Shown here: one piece after another, positions 6,063 to 9,385 of the stretch
Layout: each line of letters begins with the position of its first letter
Position numbering within the stretch: the first letter of the stretch is position 1
Assembly: GCA_030146385.1 (NCBI GenBank)
Contig: JASLBX010000405.1
Coordinates: 1-9,385 of the forward strand
Length of the DNA stretch: 9,385 nucleotides
Source: Jiangellaceae bacterium
GTDB taxonomy: Bacteria; Actinomycetota; Actinomycetes; Jiangellales; Jiangellaceae
Direction of reading: 5' to 3'
Made by a program: the position numbers and the translations under genes
Notes under the pieces: generated by a model
Told to the model about the DNA's origin: nothing
The model's input: only the letters and a program-made list of their open reading frames with translations
The model's database searches: none

Positions 6063-9000
6063 CTAGTCGAACTGGAAGAACGCCGGGTAGGTCGTGCCAT
6101 CCGACGTCGTCACGTCGAGCCGGCCACACGTATCGTCCAGGTCCGCGTCCGTCCGCCAGCGGTAGACGCCGGCCGCGACCTGGCCGGTGGTCGGCTCGGC
6201 CGCAGCAGTCGCCGCGCCCAGACCGCAGACCACCGGAGTCAGCGTCGGCGACCCGTCCGCCAGATCGGCGACCTTGCCGTCGACCAGCCGGACCGGCACG
6301 GTCGCGCCCGCCTTGAACGTGTTCAGCGCCGGCATGCTCGCAACCGGTCGCTGGAACCCGCTGGCCAGCGGAACGTGGAACGCCTGCACTCTCCCGGCGT
6401 CCGACTCGTAGGACACCAGCAGCGAGCCGTCCGCCCGCAGCTGCTCGAACGTCGCTTCGTCGATCGGCAACGACACCCGGCTGGTGCCGGGGCTCACCTC
6501 GACCGTCTCGTCCCCGACGACGCGTCCGACCATGTCGTCGCCCCATGGCGGCGGCGCCCCGTCCGAGGGGTCACACGCGGTGAAGCCGTCGTAGTCACCC
6601 GGGCAACTGGACTCGAAGACCGGGATGTATCCGTGCTGGCCGGACCACAGGAACAGCCGCGCCGTGCCCGCTTCGGCCGAGGTCAGGTCGACGTCAACGG
6701 ACGATTCGCCCAGCGTCACACCTGAGACGTTCATCTCCCGCGTCGGGTCGAGCCCGGAAATCGTGACTCCGTTGGTCGCCGACTGGTAGATCGTCTGCGG
6801 CGAGTCCACTCCGCGCAGCGCCGAGTCGGGGATGATCGCATCGCGCGGTGTCGTCGGCCGGTCGGCCGGCGGCTCGTAACCGTCCAGGTACGCGTGACCC
6901 CACCGGTAGGGCTCGGACTGCTGGCTGCCGAACGGCGACCAGGCCAGCCGGGTCTGCCCGACGAAGTTCTGCGTGTCCGAGTCGTACGGCGTGATGTTCA
7001 GCCCGACGTACTCCGGATCGACCACGTTGGACGACGGGTCACCGGTCGGCGTCGCGCTCGTCGGCCCGGCCGCTGCGGGGAGGACATCCATCGGGACCTT
7101 CATCTCGATGGTGTACGACCCGCCGTCCCACACGCCGTCCTCGTCCAGGACCGCGTTCGTGGCCACCTCGACGCCCGGAGCGTTCGGAGCGTTCGGCACC
7201 GTGTCCGCGAGCGGACCAGACGAGAAGCCCTGGTGGTTGTCAGCGTCCCGCGTCCGGCACGGCCCGTTCGGACCGTCTCCGGCCTCGCCGTCAGGGTCGT
7301 CGCTGAACGGGAACACGCCCATCTTGAACGTGGTTGACGTGTCCACGGCGTCGCCCCGCGGGTCGAGCAGGAACTCGACGGAGTCCACCAGCCAGTGGCC
7401 GAAGCACCGCTCCGGCGTCGCTGCGGCGCTCTGCACGTCGTCGATCACGTGCGCGAACAGGTAGAGATCGTCGCCGTGCCAGTTGACCTTGGCGTAGCTG
7501 CCCTCGCCACAGTCGGTGCCGTTCGGGTTGCAGTTCCGGCCCTCCCAGCGCCGGCTGATGTCGAGAGTGGCGCCGGCGTACTCGCCTGCGCCGTCGACAC
7601 CATCGACCGTCGGTGCGGCCGGTGCCTCGCTGACAACGGTCGTCGGGACGACGGTCAGCGACAGCGTTTCGCTCGATGCGCCGGCGGGTTCGCTGTACGA
7701 CGTTGTGATGGTGACGTTGTCGTTCGTCCCACCTGGAGCCTCCGGATCGGTGTGGGTGAGCTCGAACGTCACGGTGGTCTCGTCCCTAGCCGCGAGGTCG
7801 GAGTACGGCTTGGAAGTGGCGTCGACCGTGTAGCCGGCCGGGACGTCCAGGTTGACCTCACCGGACTGGGTCGCGTCGGTCCAGTTCTGAACCGTCACTG
7901 GAAGGGTGATCGTCTCACCGGTGCCGATCTTCTGGACGGCAATTGAGCGCCCGGCGACGAAGGTGTTCGCCTCCGCCCACTCGTCGAACTCGGCGAAGTT
8001 GCCCCAGCGCTCGAACCGTCCCTCGACGGCCGGGACGACCTCGACAAGGGTCTCGTTGTAGCCGGTGATGTCGCCCGCTGTGTAGTTCGCAGCGATCTTG
8101 TACCGTCCGGCGGTCGCTTCGCTGCCGGGAGTCACGGTGAACGTGGCCGTCGACTGCTCCGAATCGGTCACCGCGCCGATGTCCTGGGCCGGCGTAACGG
8201 TCCATCCGTCGGGGACGTCCAACTCCACTGACCCGTCCGGAAGCGTGCCCTCGCCGGACTGGGCATGGACGGTCACCTCGAACCCCTGGCCCGCCACGGC
8301 GAAGAAGTCTTCGCGAGTGAGGTAGAACAGCGAGCCCAGCGGCATGCCGCCCGGGTCGGGAATGGAGGCGCCGTAGAACAGCGCGTCGTCCTGTCCGGCC
8401 AGTGGCGAGCTGTTCGGCTGGAACGGGACGAACGACTGGGTGACGCCCCACCGCGAGCAGCCCGGGTTGGTCAGGCCCTGGTGCATCAGTCGGGCCTGGG
8501 TCGGGTGGGCGCGGTTGCCCTCGCGGCCGATCTGGGCCCACGTCTTGTGCGTGCCGGGTTCGACGCCCTGGACGTTGCCGGGAAGCCAGGTGTACGGCGA
8601 CTCGTAGCCGGTCCACACGCCGTGCACGGTGAACGGGTTGCTCTCCGAAGGGGTGAAACCGGTGGCGCAGTGCGGCCCGTCCTGACCGCCACTGCCCTGG
8701 GTGCTGCCGCCGGAGGTCGTCTTCTTGACCAGCCACGGCTCGAGCGCGTCCGGCCCCTCAAGCTGCTCGGGGAACATGTTGGGGTCGGCCGCCGCCGTGA
8801 TGGCTTGCCAGATCATCCGGCCGGCGTACTGGTGGTTGCCGTGCCCGAAGTTGGCCGGGCTGAAGCCGACGAGCACGTCGGGCCTGGTCTCGCGGATGAT
8901 CCGGACGGTGCGCTCCAGCGTCTCTTCGCGATCCCAGAAGTGCTCGGTGAGCGGTGCGCTGGTGTTGTAGAAGAAGTCAACCCGGTCGGTGTTGAAGACG

Positions 9001-9368
9001 TCCACCGTCCCCGAGCGGAAGTGGGAGGCGCGGTCCTCGTTCTCGCGCCGGAGGCCGAGCTCGGGGCCTGACTCGTCGCCAACCGAGTTGCTTCCGCCCT
9101 CGCCGCGGGTCTGCATGATGATTCCGCACCGCAGATCGTAGAGCTGGTTCCACACGCCACAGGGCGCGATGATGCTGGTGTCGTCGTCAGGGTGTGCCCA
9201 CATCCCCATCAAGTTGACCTTGACGGGATCGTCGTCTGAGCTGTCGACCTCGACCATGCCGCCGCGCGCGTCGGCGGCGGCAACTCCGTCGGGAGCCGTG
9301 GCCGCTGGTACGGCCAAGCCCAGGATCAGGGGCACTGCTGCTGCTAGGGGCAATGCAAGCCGCTTCAC
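6063..9368 (-). CDS. Secreted modular PIG-L (LmbE-type) deacetylase with NEW3, CBM9-like and PxKF-like domains
   Basis: An 1101-aa exported protein. Residues 1-25 form a signal peptide (MKRLALPLAAAVPLILGLAV), with cleavage somewhere in 23-34. The PIG-L/LmbE domain (about 50-200) is recognised by WAHPDDDTS (57-65), TRGEGGSN (87-94) and GHGNH (175-179). By analogy with MshB, His59, Asp62 and His179 bind zinc, Asp61 is the base and His176 assists, so N-deacetylation of an N-acetylglucosamine-type sugar is likely; the substrate is unknown. Next come a Gly/Ser-rich insert (218-230), two NEW3-like beta-sandwiches (about 355-446 and 483-575), and a CBM9/DOMON-like domain (about 583-830: PTVDGVDGAGEY, DLYLFAHVIDD, VDSVEFLLDPRGD, YTIEMKVPM). 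An unrecognised beta-rich part (about 860-1003) and a PxKF-like end (1008-1101, LNTFKAGATVPVRL to TTYPAFFQFD) follow. No sorting signal or C-terminal anchor is seen, so it is probably released or bound by its sugar modules. The GTG start has AGGAGG (9374-9379) 5 nt upstream. Domain limits are by eye. Confidence 0.9.
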   Translation of the reverse strand: MKRLALPLAAAVPLILGLAVPAATAPDGVAAADARGGMVEVDSSDDDPVKVNLMGMWAHPDDDTSIIAPCGVWNQLYDLRCGIIMQTRGEGGSNSVGDESGPELGLRRENEDRASHFRSGTVDVFNTDRVDFFYNTSAPLTEHFWDREETLERTVRIIRETRPDVLVGFSPANFGHGNHQYAGRMIWQAITAAADPNMFPEQLEGPDALEPWLVKKTTSGGSTQGSGGQDGPHCATGFTPSESNPFTVHGVWTGYESPYTWLPGNVQGVEPGTHKTWAQIGREGNRAHPTQARLMHQGLTNPGCSRWGVTQSFVPFQPNSSPLAGQDDALFYGASIPDPGGMPLGSLFYLTREDFFAVAGQGFEVTVHAQSGEGTLPDGSVELDVPDGWTVTPAQDIGAVTDSEQSTATFTVTPGSEATAGRYKIAANYTAGDITGYNETLVEVVPAVEGRFERWGNFAEFDEWAEANTFVAGRSIAVQKIGTGETITLPVTVQNWTDATQSGEVNLDVPAGYTVDATSKPYSDLAARDETTVTFELTHTDPEAPGGTNDNVTITTSYSEPAGASSETLSLTVVPTTVVSEAPAAPTVDGVDGAGEYAGATLDISRRWEGRNCNPNGTDCGEGSYAKVNWHGDDLYLFAHVIDDVQSAAATPERCFGHWLVDSVEFLLDPRGDAVDTSTTFKMGVFPFSDDPDGEAGDGPNGPCRTRDADNHQGFSSGPLADTVPNAPNAPGVEVATNAVLDEDGVWDGGSYTIEMKVPMDVLPAAAGPTSATPTGDPSSNVVDPEYVGLNITPYDSDTQNFVGQTRLAWSPFGSQQSEPYRWGHAYLDGYEPPADRPTTPRDAIIPDSALRGVDSPQTIYQSATNGVTISGLDPTREMNVSGVTLGESSVDVDLTSAEAGTARLFLWSGQHGYIPVFESSCPGDYDGFTACDPSDGAPPPWGDDMVGRVVGDETVEVSPGTSRVSLPIDEATFEQLRADGSLLVSYESDAGRVQAFHVPLASGFQRPVASMPALNTFKAGATVPVRLVDGKVADLADGSPTLTPVVCGLGAATAAAEPTTGQVAAGVYRWRTDADLDDTCGRLDVTTSDGTTYPAFFQFD

Positions 9369-9373
9369 GAGGA

Positions 9374-9381
9374 CCTCCTCC
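9374..9381 (-). promoter_or_regulatory. Strong ribosome binding site of the deacetylase gene
   Basis: The minus strand reads GGAGGAGG, a near-ideal Shine-Dalgarno sequence, with 5 nt before the GTG at 9368. It fixes the start of the secreted protein at a codon that gives a typical MKR...hydrophobic signal peptide. The promoter lies beyond the window edge. Confidence 0.8.
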
Positions 9382-9385
9382 GGCC

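Noticed and set aside
5842..6066. Plus-strand 74-codon frame in the intergenic region
   Set aside because: It runs straight through the hairpin and the promoter-like region, and it shows no ribosome site or protein-like composition.
8265..9071. 268-codon plus-strand frame opposite the deacetylase
   Set aside because: Antisense to the zinc-motif region of the deacetylase, with no ribosome site or motif to support it.

Overview
The window is high-GC DNA from an actinobacterium. The evidence is the codon bias, GTG starts, hairpin terminators without a U-tract, and the gene order ftsY-amtB-glnK-glnD, which is conserved in Streptomyces and relatives. The exact lineage cannot be fixed from sequence alone; a soil or plant-associated genus is a guess. 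All six supported genes are on the minus strand, so transcription runs from high to low coordinates, and there is little non-coding DNA.

From right to left (5' to 3' in transcription):
(1) 6063-9368 encodes a large secreted modular protein of 1101 aa. It has an N-terminal PIG-L/LmbE-type zinc deacetylase domain, two NEW3-like beta-sandwiches, a CBM9/DOMON-like sugar-binding domain, an unrecognised beta-rich stretch and a C-terminal PxKF-like domain. It ends in a very long perfect hairpin (22-bp arms, 5979-6039).
(2) After a 220-bp gap holding that hairpin and a plausible promoter comes a 139-aa single-pass membrane protein of unknown function (5423-5842). It lies 36 bp ahead of ftsY and is probably co-transcribed with it.
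(3) ftsY (4208-5386) encodes the membrane-anchored SRP receptor GTPase.
(4) A 190-bp gap contains a GlnR-box-like sequence. It precedes the nitrogen operon amtB-glnK-glnD (63-4017), whose genes are joined by two 4-bp stop/start overlaps (ATGA and GTGA).
(5) A perfect 16-bp-stem hairpin (21-58) follows glnD within 4 bases of its stop codon.

Functionally, AmtB imports ammonium, GlnK (PII) gates AmtB and senses nitrogen and energy status, and GlnD modifies and demodifies GlnK, probably by adenylylation at Tyr51 as known in other actinobacteria. FtsY delivers nascent membrane proteins to the translocon. The secreted deacetylase has no obvious link to either system and looks like an accessory gene beside a conserved housekeeping block. 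No CRISPR, tRNA, rRNA, transposase or prophage gene was seen. I do not see strong evidence for a wholly new system. The least explained items are the modular deacetylase, the small membrane protein before ftsY and the long palindrome.
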